The position numbers and the translations under genes were made by a program. From an uncultured Oscillospiraceae bacterium (GTDB lineage Bacteria > Bacillota > Clostridia > Oscillospirales > Oscillospiraceae), in contig CAKUHB010000001.1 of assembly GCA_934655875.1 (NCBI GenBank), forward strand, positions 124,001 to 188,000: a stretch of 64,000 bases of DNA. The letters run 5' to 3'. The notes under the pieces are model-generated. The model did not search any database. It was not told where the DNA came from and worked only from the letters and a program-made list of their open reading frames with translations. Below, one piece after another: positions 51,685 through 60,256 of this stretch; the first letter of the stretch is position 1, and the number at the start of each line of letters is the position of its first letter.

Positions 51685-52701
51685 TTATTCGCCGTAGACG
51701 AAGTCATACAGCGCCTTTGCGCCCTCTGCCAGACGCGGAGCCGGGCGGGAAAGCTCATTGTTTTGCAGGTTGAGGATCTTGCCGTCCTTGACAGCAGTCA
51801 CATTCTCCCAGCCTGCGCGGGAAGCGATCTCTTCCACCGGCGTGGGGCCCTCGCCATAGTACATAGAGATGGTCACGATGTAGTCCGGGTTACGAGCGAG
51901 CACCTGCTCTTCCGAGATCTCGGCCCAGCCCTCCACATCGGAGAAGCAGTTCTTGAGCCCCATCATGGTTGCGATCTCATCCATGAACGTGTTGGCTCCG
52001 GCCGTCCAGAGACCGTACTCCAGCGGCGAGACCTCAAAGTAGACGGTCTTGCTGCCATCGCCGGCGTTGGCCTTGATCTCGTCAAAGGTCTTCTGCATGC
52101 TCTCCACCACGGAAGCAGCCTCGTCCTGCTTGCCGACCAGCTCGCCGATCATATTGATGGCGGTATAGACGCCGTCAATGTCCTGCGCGTCGCTCACGAC
52201 GACATGGATGCCGGCAGCCTCGAGCTGCTGGACCTGTTCGTCGGTCTGCGACATGGTGCTCATGATGAGAACCTGCGGCTCAAGTGCGATGATCTGCTCG
52301 ATGTTCGTCTCATAGCCGGACTGAACGGACGGAACGTCCAGAACCTCCGCCGGATAGTCGCAGTATTCGCCGCGGCCGACCAGCAGATCGCCTGCGCCCA
52401 GCGCGTAGAGGATCTCACAGTCGGAAGCGGTCAGCGCGACGATCCGCTCCGCCGGTGCGTCCAGCGTGATCTCGCGGCCCGTCATGTCGGTCAGGGTAAC
52501 GGCAGTCTCCGCCGTCTCCGGCTCTGCGGGCACTTCTTCCTGCGCGGGTTCTTCCGTCTCGGGCTGCTGCGCAGCCGTGTCTTCGGTCTGGGTGGTCTCC
52601 GGCTCCTGCTGGGCAGGCTCCTGCTTTGCCGCGCAGCCGGTCAGCAGCGCGAAGAGCATGACGGCAGCCAGCAGCAGCGCAAGCATTCTTGTGTGTTTCA
52701 T
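51685..52701 (-). CDS. btuF: cobalamin ABC importer substrate-binding lipoprotein, BtuF-like
   Basis: The 338-residue lipoprotein has a signal peptide with a lipobox LLTGC (Cys at about 23), a Gln/Glu/Pro/Thr-rich tether of about 45 residues, then a two-lobe class III binding domain starting with the PAERIVALTASDCEILYALG pattern typical of BtuF/FhuD proteins. It captures the corrinoid outside and passes it to BtuC. First gene of the operon; the leader carries a B12 riboswitch and a terminator. Confidence 0.9.
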   Translation of the reverse strand: MKHTRMLALLLAAVMLFALLTGCAAKQEPAQQEPETTQTEDTAAQQPETEEPAQEEVPAEPETAETAVTLTDMTGREITLDAPAERIVALTASDCEILYALGAGDLLVGRGEYCDYPAEVLDVPSVQSGYETNIEQIIALEPQVLIMSTMSQTDEQVQQLEAAGIHVVVSDAQDIDGVYTAINMIGELVGKQDEAASVVESMQKTFDEIKANAGDGSKTVYFEVSPLEYGLWTAGANTFMDEIATMMGLKNCFSDVEGWAEISEEQVLARNPDYIVTISMYYGEGPTPVEEIASRAGWENVTAVKDGKILNLQNNELSRPAPRLAEGAKALYDFVYGE

Positions 52702-52735
52702 GATACAGTCTCCTTTTTTGTTTTTAATTCAAAAC

Positions 52736-52760
52736 AAAAGCCCTTCCCGGACGGGAAGAG
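52736..52760 (-). terminator. riboswitch expression-platform terminator
   Basis: On the minus strand the stem CTTCCCG-TC-CGGGAAG (52758-52743) is followed by GGCTTTTGTTTTG, between the riboswitch aptamer and btuF. B12 binding probably favours this hairpin. Confidence 0.82.
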
Positions 52761-52809
52761 CTCTGCGCCCATGCTGCACGCACGGACGCCTGACTGCTCA
52801 GTCCCAGAA

Positions 52810-52992
52810 GCTTCACATACGCAGACAGGTCTCCCGGCTCTGCATCCTCCTCCAGGATCCCTTCCCGCCTTTCGGCAGTGGTTCTGATCCTTTCGTCCGC
52901 ATTACGGTTACTGGGTTAGCCCGGAATTTGCATCCGATTCCCACGGCGGTCGCCCGCCGGTGCTCTCGCACAAAAGCGTATGGTATTGAATT
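52810..52992 (-). ncRNA. cobalamin riboswitch
   Basis: Read on the minus strand, the leader shows the conserved blocks in order: GGGAATCGGATGCAAATTCC, AACCCAGTAACCGTAATGCG, ACCACTGCCGAAAGGCGGGA and the B12 box GAGCCGGGAGACCTGTCTGC. This is the class-I AdoCbl/cobalamin aptamer. It begins close to the predicted transcription start of the btuFCD operon. Confidence 0.95.
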
Positions 52993-52998
52993 GTCTCC

Positions 52999-53027
52999 AT
53001 TCTATCTGCCATCCGGTCCGCTGTCAA
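52999..53027 (-). promoter_or_regulatory. promoter of the btuFCD operon
   Basis: On the minus strand, -35 TTGACA (53027-53022), a 17-base spacer and -10 TAGAAT (53004-52999). Confidence 0.9.
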
Positions 53028-53044
53028 GCCCCAGATGCCGCCAG

Positions 53045-53791
53045 TTATGCCTGCGCGTCCTGATACTCGGTCGGGCTCATGCCGACGATCTTTTTGAACG
53101 TGCTGGAAAAATACGCGATATCCCGGTATCCGACGGCTTCGGCCACCTCGTAGACCTTCATCCGCCGCTGCGCCAGCAGCGTCATGGCCTTCTGGATACG
53201 GCAGCGGGTCAGATAGCTGCCGATCGTGCAGCCCGTCTCCTTTTTGAACAGGTGGCTCAGATGGCCCTCGCTGAGACCGAGCTTCGCGGCGATCTGGCCA
53301 ACGGACAGATTGCTGTCCGCGCAGCTCTCGCTCATATACGCCATGGCGTCCAGCACATACCGGCTTTTCGCGCCTGTCTTTACCTCCGGCAGCGCGGGCG
53401 CGGGCTGCGTCTGCTGCTCTGTGAGCTTTTTTTGCAGGGCAAGCACGGCGTTTTCCAGATCGCCGTCATGGAACGGCTTCAGAAGGAAGTCCACCGCGCC
53501 GAGCCGGATCGCCGTCTGGGCATAGGTGAACGAGTCATAGGCCGTCAGGATGATGACGTATGCGCGGTTTCCGAGCTCGCGCAGGCGGCGCACCATCTCC
53601 AGCCCGTCCATTTTCGGCATTTTCAGATCGGTTATGATAAGAGACGGCCTGCACTGCTCCGCAAGCGCCAGTCCCTCCTCGCCGTTGGCCGCTTCGCCCA
53701 CGACGACGCAGTCCAGCGCCGCCCAGTCGACCGCCAGCACAATACCGCGGCGGATCATTTCCTCGTCCTCGACGACCATCACTCTCAGCAT
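53045..53791 (-). CDS. response regulator, YesN/HptR type (receiver plus AraC HTH)
   Basis: This is a 248-residue protein from ATG 53791, overlapping the kinase gene by seven bases. The receiver domain has the acidic pair E8/D9, phospho-acceptor D55 (ITDLKMPKMDG) and the LLKPF lysine. Residues 150-248 are an AraC-type pair of helix-turn-helices (SVGQIAAKLGLSEGHLSHLF, then YEVAEAVGYRDIAYFSSTFK). It is expected to activate the divergent ABC importer at 56756-61891, which has inverted-repeat DNA upstream. Confidence 0.92.
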   Translation of the reverse strand: MLRVMVVEDEEMIRRGIVLAVDWAALDCVVVGEAANGEEGLALAEQCRPSLIITDLKMPKMDGLEMVRRLRELGNRAYVIILTAYDSFTYAQTAIRLGAVDFLLKPFHDGDLENAVLALQKKLTEQQTQPAPALPEVKTGAKSRYVLDAMAYMSESCADSNLSVGQIAAKLGLSEGHLSHLFKKETGCTIGSYLTRCRIQKAMTLLAQRRMKVYEVAEAVGYRDIAYFSSTFKKIVGMSPTEYQDAQA

Positions 53792-55500
53792 TTGCCCACT
53801 TCCCTTCTCACCGGCAGGCGCGCAAGGATGCACGCGCCGCCGCTGGCTCTGTTTTGCAGGGACAGGCCGAAGCCCTCCCCATAATGCTTCCGCAGGATCG
53901 TATCCACGTTGAACAGGCCCAGATGGCCGGTCTGCTTCTCCGGCGGCCGGTACGGCCCCAGCAGCTCCGGCGGGAAGCCGCAGCCGTTGTCGCAGACGCG
54001 GATCTCCAGCGTATCGTCCGGCGCGAGCTGCGCCGTCACGAGAAGCTCTCCGTTCTCCGCGCCGGACAGGCCGTGCAGGATCGCGTTTTCCGCCAGCGGC
54101 TGCAGCAGCATCTTCGGCACCATGCAGTCCAGAAGCGCCTGCGGCACCTGCGCCTGATAGGTGAAGCTGTCCGACAGGCGGATGCGCTGGATCTCCACAT
54201 AGCGCCCCAGAATCTCCATCTCCCGCCGCAGCGGGACAAACTCATCCGGCGAAATGCAGAAGCGCAGGATATCCGCAAGGTTCGTCGACATCAGCGCGAC
54301 CTGCGGCACCTGATTGATCTTGCTGATCCACTTCATGGTGTCGAGCGTGTTGCACAGAAAATGCGGGTTCAGCTGCGCCTGCAGCATGCGGATCTGCGCG
54401 TCGTTGAGCGCCTGCTGGTTTTCCAGCAGCGCCTGCTGGTTGTGCCGGAGGGCGACGACCATGGCGTTGAACTGCTGGGCCAGCTCGCCCAGCTCGTCAT
54501 GCCGTCCCTCCGGGACAGGCACCTGCACGTTGAGGTTATTCTTGCCGACCTGCCGGATGGCGTGGTGGAGCGTTCCGATCGGCTGGAAGACCTGCCGGCT
54601 CAGCCGCAGGCTCATCAGAATGCTGATGGCGATGCAGAACAGCGCGCACATCAGGCTGACCGTATACAGAAGGCGCAGCGTTCCCTTGGTGAACACCTGC
54701 GGCTGCTGCAAGACCAGATACAGCCCCGTCGCCGGGTGCTGGCAGGCAGTATATAATAATGTGTCCGACAGGCCGGTCAGCGGCCGCGACGCCAGAAGCT
54801 GCCCGCGCAGCGCGTCCGCAAGACTCTGCGCCTGCGGCGGCTGCGTGCAGTAGACCGCGCGCCAGAACTGGTCGAGCACCAGAAGCTCGCTCTGCGCACC
54901 GGCCACGCCGCCAAGAAGCGTCCGCAGCTGCGGCTCCATCATGCCGATCACAAGATAGCCGACCGGCGCACCGAAGCGATCCGTCAGCAGCACAGCCGCA
55001 TGCAGAAGCGGCTCGTCGGTATCCGACGGATCCTCCGCCGCACTGCACACGAGCGTTCCCGCGCCCGCGCGCGCCGCCTGCGCAAGGATGCCCCAGTTCG
55101 TCGGCAGTGTCCGGTCCGCGGGCGCAGACTGGGTCGAATAGCGCCACGTGCCGCTGATGTCGTAGAGGTCAAAGCGCGCGAAGCTGCGCACCGACTCCGT
55201 CGCGGCGAACAGCTGACTGTAGACCGCCGCGTCCTCCGCGTCCGCGTCAAAGAGCGCGCGCGTCACAAGCGTCTTGCGCTGCAGGGAATCCGCCGTCTGC
55301 GCAAAGCCCTCGTAGAGCGTATCGAGCGCCTGACAGGCGCTTGCAAGCTGCTGCTGCGCGGTCTGCTGGGCGCTGGAGGTCATCCGCAGACGGAAGATCT
55401 GCAACAGAAGCGCCGAGCAAAGCAGCAGCGGCACCAGAGAAACCGCCAGAAACGCTGCGTTGAGCCGCTGGCGGAACGAAGAAAAGTGATTCTGCTTCAT
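53785..55500 (-). CDS. sensor histidine kinase, YesM/HptS type
   Basis: This 571-residue membrane kinase has membrane spans at about 14-36 and 278-300 that flank a large extracellular sensor. A HAMP segment follows (RLSRQVFQPIGTLHHAI). The phospho-accepting H380 sits in LNPHFLCNTLDTMKWI, as in the YesM/LytS group. The ATP lid includes LAENAILHGLSG and VCDNGCGF. It overlaps the binding-protein gene upstream by four bases and the regulator downstream by seven, so all three are translationally coupled. Confidence 0.92.
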   Translation of the reverse strand: MKQNHFSSFRQRLNAAFLAVSLVPLLLCSALLLQIFRLRMTSSAQQTAQQQLASACQALDTLYEGFAQTADSLQRKTLVTRALFDADAEDAAVYSQLFAATESVRSFARFDLYDISGTWRYSTQSAPADRTLPTNWGILAQAARAGAGTLVCSAAEDPSDTDEPLLHAAVLLTDRFGAPVGYLVIGMMEPQLRTLLGGVAGAQSELLVLDQFWRAVYCTQPPQAQSLADALRGQLLASRPLTGLSDTLLYTACQHPATGLYLVLQQPQVFTKGTLRLLYTVSLMCALFCIAISILMSLRLSRQVFQPIGTLHHAIRQVGKNNLNVQVPVPEGRHDELGELAQQFNAMVVALRHNQQALLENQQALNDAQIRMLQAQLNPHFLCNTLDTMKWISKINQVPQVALMSTNLADILRFCISPDEFVPLRREMEILGRYVEIQRIRLSDSFTYQAQVPQALLDCMVPKMLLQPLAENAILHGLSGAENGELLVTAQLAPDDTLEIRVCDNGCGFPPELLGPYRPPEKQTGHLGLFNVDTILRKHYGEGFGLSLQNRASGGACILARLPVRREVGKC

Positions 55501-56522
55501 GCGTCCGGCTCCGTTCCCAGATAAAATGCCCAGCTCATCAGGATCGCGTCCCGGTTCTCGCTCGCCCAGCTGACGTCATAGTCGATCTGCGCCAGCTGCC
55601 CGAGCGGCGGGAGCTGGCTGGCCGGTTCCACGTCGCTGCGGACGGAACGGCGGTAGAAATCGGTTTGCAGCAGCTGCTGCACGTCCCGGCTGACTGCAAA
55701 GTCCACGAATGCTTCGGCGTTCGCCCGGTGCGGCGCGCCCGCGACGATCGCACAGCCGTCCGGCACGCAGCTCGTGCCGTCCGATGGATAGACCATCGCA
55801 ATGCCGTCGCCGGCGGCGATACGCTTGCGTGCCGTCTCCTCCAGCGTGACGCCGACCCACGCTTCTCCGTTTGCCACGGCGGAGATGATCTCGCCGGAGC
55901 CGGAGAGCACGCGGCCATCCAGATTCGCGGCAAAGTCCTGCAAAATGGTATCCGTATCGTCCGGCAGCGCGCAGAGCATCGTCACCAGCGCCGTATAGCT
56001 CGAGCCGGAAACGGCCGGATCGGCAAACGCGATCTCACCCCGCAGCGCCGGATCCAGAAGATCTGCCCAGCCGTTCAGCCGTCCCGGCGCGAGCAGCTTC
56101 GGATTATAGACCAGCACCACCGGCAGCGAGGAAAACGGCGTCCAGAGATCGTCCGCCGCGCGGTACTGCGGCAGGATCTGCGCCGCGTCGCGGCAGATAT
56201 AGGGCGAAAACAGCGCGCGGTAGGACTCCAGACTCTCCACGCCGCCGCCGAACATGACGTCAGCTGCCGGCGCGTCCTTCTCGTCGTCCAGCCGTTCCAG
56301 CAGCTCGTTTGTGCCGCCCTCCACGACCTCGACCCAGACGCCGGTGCGTGTCTCAAATTCCTTGACGATCGGCCACCACACCTCTTTTTTGTGCGCCGTG
56401 TACAGGACGAGCCGCTCGGTCTCTTCCGGCGCGAAGGCGGACGCGTCCTGCGCCGCAGGCGCGCAGCCGGTCAGCGCCAGCAGCAGGCATAAAATAACAG
56501 CAAGAAAACGTTTGCGCTTCAT
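55497..56522 (-). CDS. Fbp/AfuA/HptA-type solute-binding lipoprotein, probable signal-sensing partner of the kinase
   Basis: This is a 341-residue lipoprotein: signal peptide with lipobox LTGC (Cys about 20), then a two-lobe binding domain starting RLVLYTAHKKEVWWPIVKEF, typical of the iron(III)/sugar-phosphate (FbpA/AfuA/HptA) group. It is the first gene of an operon with a sensor kinase and a regulator and not next to a permease. That arrangement, as in staphylococcal HptA, implies it presents a ligand to the kinase rather than to a transporter. Confidence 0.88.
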   Translation of the reverse strand: MKRKRFLAVILCLLLALTGCAPAAQDASAFAPEETERLVLYTAHKKEVWWPIVKEFETRTGVWVEVVEGGTNELLERLDDEKDAPAADVMFGGGVESLESYRALFSPYICRDAAQILPQYRAADDLWTPFSSLPVVLVYNPKLLAPGRLNGWADLLDPALRGEIAFADPAVSGSSYTALVTMLCALPDDTDTILQDFAANLDGRVLSGSGEIISAVANGEAWVGVTLEETARKRIAAGDGIAMVYPSDGTSCVPDGCAIVAGAPHRANAEAFVDFAVSRDVQQLLQTDFYRRSVRSDVEPASQLPPLGQLAQIDYDVSWASENRDAILMSWAFYLGTEPDA

Positions 56523-56581
56523 AGTCCCTCATAACCCGCCCGCCGCAGGGCAGGCGTCAGCAATCTTGTGAATGTGCCCTG

Positions 56582-56587
56582 ATTATA
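56582..56587 (-). promoter_or_regulatory. extended -10 promoter of the sensing operon
   Basis: On the minus strand, TGCTATAAT (extended -10) lies 60 bases upstream of ATG 56522; no good -35 is present, which fits an activated or weak promoter. Confidence 0.6.
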
Positions 56588-56702
56588 GCACATCCCCGCG
56601 GTCTTTTTCATTGATTTATCACAACAATCTCAGAGAATCACAAAAAATAGCAGTTTTGTCCCCTGTCTTTTTGTGCAGATAGTCCGTAAAATGGAGCTAT
56701 CC

Positions 56703-56725
56703 GATGCAGGAACCGTTCCTGCATC
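56703..56725. promoter_or_regulatory. 10-bp inverted repeat upstream of the ABC importer
   Basis: GATGCAGGAA-CCG-TTCCTGCATC is a perfect inverted repeat with no T-run after it, 30 bases before the binding-protein ATG. It could be an operator or a 5' mRNA hairpin. Confidence 0.6.
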
Positions 56726-56755
56726 CGAAAAATGAAATCAGGAGGAATACTCAGA

Positions 56756-58195
56756 ATGAAAAAGATGCTTGCACTTCTGCTTGCAGCCGTCATGGTTCTG
56801 ACGATGGTCGCCTGCGCCGCAGCGCCCGCCGACACCACCACCACCAATGACACGCCTGCGCAGACCGAAACCCCCGCCGCAGCCGAAGATACCGCCGAAG
56901 CGCCCGCCGAGACCGACGACACGCCCGCCGAGGAGCCTGAAAATCTGACTGCCACGCAGCAGATCATCAAGGAAGCCGAGGGCATGACGCTCGAAGAGCT
57001 GGCCAAGAAGGCCATTGAAGAATCCAACGGCAAGATGTTCTATGGCGTCGGCAACTCCAGCCGCGGCAAGAGCGCGCTGCCCCTGTTCATCGAGTATCTG
57101 CAGTCCATTGACCCCAGCTACAGCATGGAGTTCGAGTGGCAGCAGCCCAAGAACAACAAGATCTTCGATCAGCTGACCGCTGACTCCCTGAAGGGCACCG
57201 GCACGTTCGCCATGACCCTCATCCAGGACGGCAACCAGATCGAGAGCAAGATGGTCCAGACCGGCATCCTCGACACCTTCATCCCGAAGGATTGGGCAGA
57301 CGCCAACGGCACCACCGCTGACGACTACACCGGCTTCCTGCCGCTGCAGACCCTCAACAAGGTCTTCATGTACAACTGCACCGGCGACAAGACCTATGAC
57401 AACTGCTGGGACTTCGTGGCCGAGGGCGAGCATGGCCTGTTCATGGACATCGACTCCGAGATCGTCGGCAAGAACTTCCTGTACATGCTGACCCGTGACG
57501 ACTATGCCGCATGGCTGAAGGAGTCCTTCGAGGCTCTGTCCGCCGACGAGCAGGCATACTTCCAGCCCACCATCAACGAAATGGAATCCGAAGCTGCCGA
57601 CCTGGGTCTCGGCGCTGACGGCGCTTACGCGCTGGCATGGATCAAGCTGTGGGTCGAAAGCTACAACGCTCAGACCGACGACGGCCCCATCTGCAACACC
57701 CTTGTCGACGCTTCCGCGAAGGATCAGTTCGGCCTTCTCGTCTACTCCAAGCTCCGCTCCGTCGAGGAGTCCAGCTCCGTTTCCGTCAACAACATCAAGG
57801 TCGCCGCATATGAGGACGGCTATCAGGGTATCGGCGGCTACGGCTACTGCCATTACCTGTTCGTCACCGACAACTCCCCGCTGCCCTGGACGGCCTGCGC
57901 GTTCATCGCTTACATGACCTGCACCGCTGACGGCTTCTCCGCATGGGGCAAGGACATGGGCGGCTACTCCTCCAACCCGACCGTTGCCGAGGAGACCGAA
58001 GCCAACTTCCATCACTCCATCGGCGGCATGGCCGAGGACGGCACGACCGTTGAGTTCGCAGCCAAGAACGACCGCGGCTACGAATGGTGGACCAACGACG
58101 GCAAGCTGGTTCTGGAGGATCCGGAATACTGCGCAGACGTCGCCTTCACCGTCGGCAGCTGGATCGAAATGCTGACCAAGTATTCCGCGGGCTAA
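56756..58195 (+). CDS. ABC importer solute-binding lipoprotein (large)
   Basis: This 479-residue lipoprotein starts at ATG 56756 after AGGAGG. The signal peptide ends at lipobox MVAC (Cys about 20). A long Thr/Ala/Glu/Asp/Pro tether (about 24-65) leads into an extracellular binding domain (FYGVGNSSRGKSALPLFIEY onward). It is larger than usual FbpA/PotD proteins (about 340), with a tryptophan-rich C-terminus. It is followed by the permease and ATPase of the same importer, so this is the transport receptor. Ligand unknown; sugar phosphate or another anion is the leading guess from context. Confidence 0.85.
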   Translation: MKKMLALLLAAVMVLTMVACAAAPADTTTTNDTPAQTETPAAAEDTAEAPAETDDTPAEEPENLTATQQIIKEAEGMTLEELAKKAIEESNGKMFYGVGNSSRGKSALPLFIEYLQSIDPSYSMEFEWQQPKNNKIFDQLTADSLKGTGTFAMTLIQDGNQIESKMVQTGILDTFIPKDWADANGTTADDYTGFLPLQTLNKVFMYNCTGDKTYDNCWDFVAEGEHGLFMDIDSEIVGKNFLYMLTRDDYAAWLKESFEALSADEQAYFQPTINEMESEAADLGLGADGAYALAWIKLWVESYNAQTDDGPICNTLVDASAKDQFGLLVYSKLRSVEESSSVSVNNIKVAAYEDGYQGIGGYGYCHYLFVTDNSPLPWTACAFIAYMTCTADGFSAWGKDMGGYSSNPTVAEETEANFHHSIGGMAEDGTTVEFAAKNDRGYEWWTNDGKLVLEDPEYCADVAFTVGSWIEMLTKYSAG

Positions 58196-58214
58196 GCTTT
58201 ACACTATCCCTTCC

Positions 58215-58248
58215 GGCGCCCTTGGATCGCGCATCCAAGGGCGCCTTT
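58215..58248 (+). terminator. intercistronic terminator-like hairpin
   Basis: A perfect 13-bp stem (58215-58227 with 58233-58245) followed by TTT lies between the binding-protein and permease genes. It may reduce downstream expression. Confidence 0.75.
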
Positions 58249-58276
58249 GCAAAAACGCTGTTTCATTGGTGCTTTT

Positions 58277-58357
58277 GTAGGGGCCGATGCCCACATCGGC
58301 CCGTTCCGCCCCATTACAGGGCTGTACGGATGGGCCGATGTGGGCATCGGCCACTAC
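58277..58357. repeat. REP-like intergenic repeat, copy 2
   Basis: Inverted arms GTAGGGGCCGATGCCCACAT (58277-) and GATGTGGGCATCGGCCACTAC (to 58357). Related to the repeat at 30138-30243. Inserted within the importer operon. Confidence 0.78.
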
Positions 58358-58422
58358 AGGAAACAGCATTTCCAATCCCCTATCACCCTGTCCCTTCAAA
58401 TCCGAGAAAAGAGGAGGAAGCC

Positions 58423-60252
58423 ATGAGCAGACCCACTACCCTCCGCGCCAGCAGGAGCACCATTGTGCTCAACAAGGTCAAGACCTTCTTTTCCAAGCCG
58501 TACAACGTCATTCTGCTGCTGCTTGGCATTGTTCTGACCTTCACCACGGTCGCGCCGATCGTTGCCATCGTGGAGGATACCTTCAAAATTCACGCCGGTA
58601 CCATCGACGCCCATCTGACCGGGCAGGCATCCGGCTACACGACCGTCAACTACGTCGACCTTTTCACCAGCCGCATGGCCAAGACGAACCTCTGGACGCC
58701 GCTTCTCAACACCGTCCTGCTCGCCGTCGGCACGTGCGTGGTGTCCATCCTCTACGGCGGGCTGTTCGCGTTTCTGATCACGCGCACCGACCTTGCGTGG
58801 CGGAAATACCTGAGCTCTATTTTCATCTTCCCCTATATCATGCCGCAGTGGACGCTCGCCGTCGTGTGGCAGAACCTGTTCAACTCCAACGCCGTCACCG
58901 GCACATCCAACGGTTTGCTCGCCGCCCTGTTCGGCGTCAACATGCCGATGTGGTGGTGCAAGGGCCTGTTCCCGAGCCTGATGGTTCTGGGCCTTCACTA
59001 CGCGCCGTTCGCCTATATCCTGATCGGCGGCATCTTCCGCAACATGGACGCGAACCTTGAGGAAGCCGCGACCATTCTGGACACGCCCAAGTGGAAGACC
59101 ATGTTCCGCATCACGCTCCCGATGGTCAAGCCCGCGATCCTGTCCACGATCCTGCTCGTCTTCGGCAGCGCCATGGGCTCCTACCCTGTTCCGCACTATC
59201 TGGGTCTGAGCACGCTTTCGACCAAATATGTCTCGATGAACTCCAAGTACACGGGCGAAGCGAGCATTCTGGCCATCATCATGATGGTCTTCGGCGTGGC
59301 GATCATGCTGCTGAACCAGATGTCCCTCAAGAGCCGCAAAAACTACACGACTGTCACCGGCAAATCCGGCCAGATCTCCAAGATCACCCTCGGCAAAACT
59401 GGCCGCGTCGTGATCGCGCTGATCCTCGTGATCCTCACGTTCTTCACGAGCATCTTCCCCATTATCTCCTTTGCATTCGAGACCTTCCTGCCGAACCCGG
59501 GCGACTATTCGTTCCTGTACACCGGCGACGCGTCGAACCTGACGACAAAGTGGTGGATCACGTCCGAAAACGTCACTGAAAACGGCATGTACGGCCAGAA
59601 GGGCATTCTCTACAACGAGACGATCTGGCGGGCGTTCAAGGGCACGATCCTTGTCTCGGTCGCCTGCGCGCTGCTGGCCGGCTCCATCGGCACGATGATC
59701 GGCTACGCGGTCTCGAAATGCCGCCGCAGCCGCTGGGCCAACTATGTGAACTCCGTCGCGTTCCTGCCGTATCTGATGCCGTCCATCGCCGTGGGCGTCG
59801 CATTCTTCATCCTGTTCTCGACGGAGAAGCTGAACCTCTTCAACACGTATACGCTCCTTATCATCGTCGGCACGGTCAAATATATCCCGTTCGCCAGCCG
59901 CAGCTCGCTCAACTCCATGCTCCAGCTGTCCGGCGAAATTGAGGAAGCCGCCATCATTCAGGATATCCCGTGGTTCAAGCGCATGACGCGCATCATCATC
60001 CCCATCCAGAAATCCTCGATCATCTCCGGCTTCCTGCTGCCGTTCATGACGTGCCTGCGTGAGCTGTCGCTGTTCATGCTGCTGTGCGTGCAGGGCTTCA
60101 TCCTCTCGACGACGCTCGACTACTTCGACGAGATGGGGCTTTACGCCTTCTCCAGCGGCATCAACCTGATCCTGATTATCACCATTCTGGTCTGCAACAC
60201 CCTCGTCAACAAAATCACGGGCGCAAGTCTCGACAAGGGAATAGGAGGATAA
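58423..60252 (+). CDS. ABC importer permease, fused two-domain FbpB/AfuB type
   Basis: This is a 609-residue permease from ATG 58423 (RBS GAGGAGG). Two full binding-protein-dependent permease units are fused, each with six or so helices. Both ATPase-contact EAA loops are visible: NLEEAATILDTPKWKTMFRI and EIEEAAIIQDIPWFKRMTRI. This tandem layout is typical of FbpB/AfuB iron or sugar-phosphate importers. The ATPase gene follows four bases later. Confidence 0.92.
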   Translation: MSRPTTLRASRSTIVLNKVKTFFSKPYNVILLLLGIVLTFTTVAPIVAIVEDTFKIHAGTIDAHLTGQASGYTTVNYVDLFTSRMAKTNLWTPLLNTVLLAVGTCVVSILYGGLFAFLITRTDLAWRKYLSSIFIFPYIMPQWTLAVVWQNLFNSNAVTGTSNGLLAALFGVNMPMWWCKGLFPSLMVLGLHYAPFAYILIGGIFRNMDANLEEAATILDTPKWKTMFRITLPMVKPAILSTILLVFGSAMGSYPVPHYLGLSTLSTKYVSMNSKYTGEASILAIIMMVFGVAIMLLNQMSLKSRKNYTTVTGKSGQISKITLGKTGRVVIALILVILTFFTSIFPIISFAFETFLPNPGDYSFLYTGDASNLTTKWWITSENVTENGMYGQKGILYNETIWRAFKGTILVSVACALLAGSIGTMIGYAVSKCRRSRWANYVNSVAFLPYLMPSIAVGVAFFILFSTEKLNLFNTYTLLIIVGTVKYIPFASRSSLNSMLQLSGEIEEAAIIQDIPWFKRMTRIIIPIQKSSIISGFLLPFMTCLRELSLFMLLCVQGFILSTTLDYFDEMGLYAFSSGINLILIITILVCNTLVNKITGASLDKGIGG

Positions 60253-60256
60253 ACAC

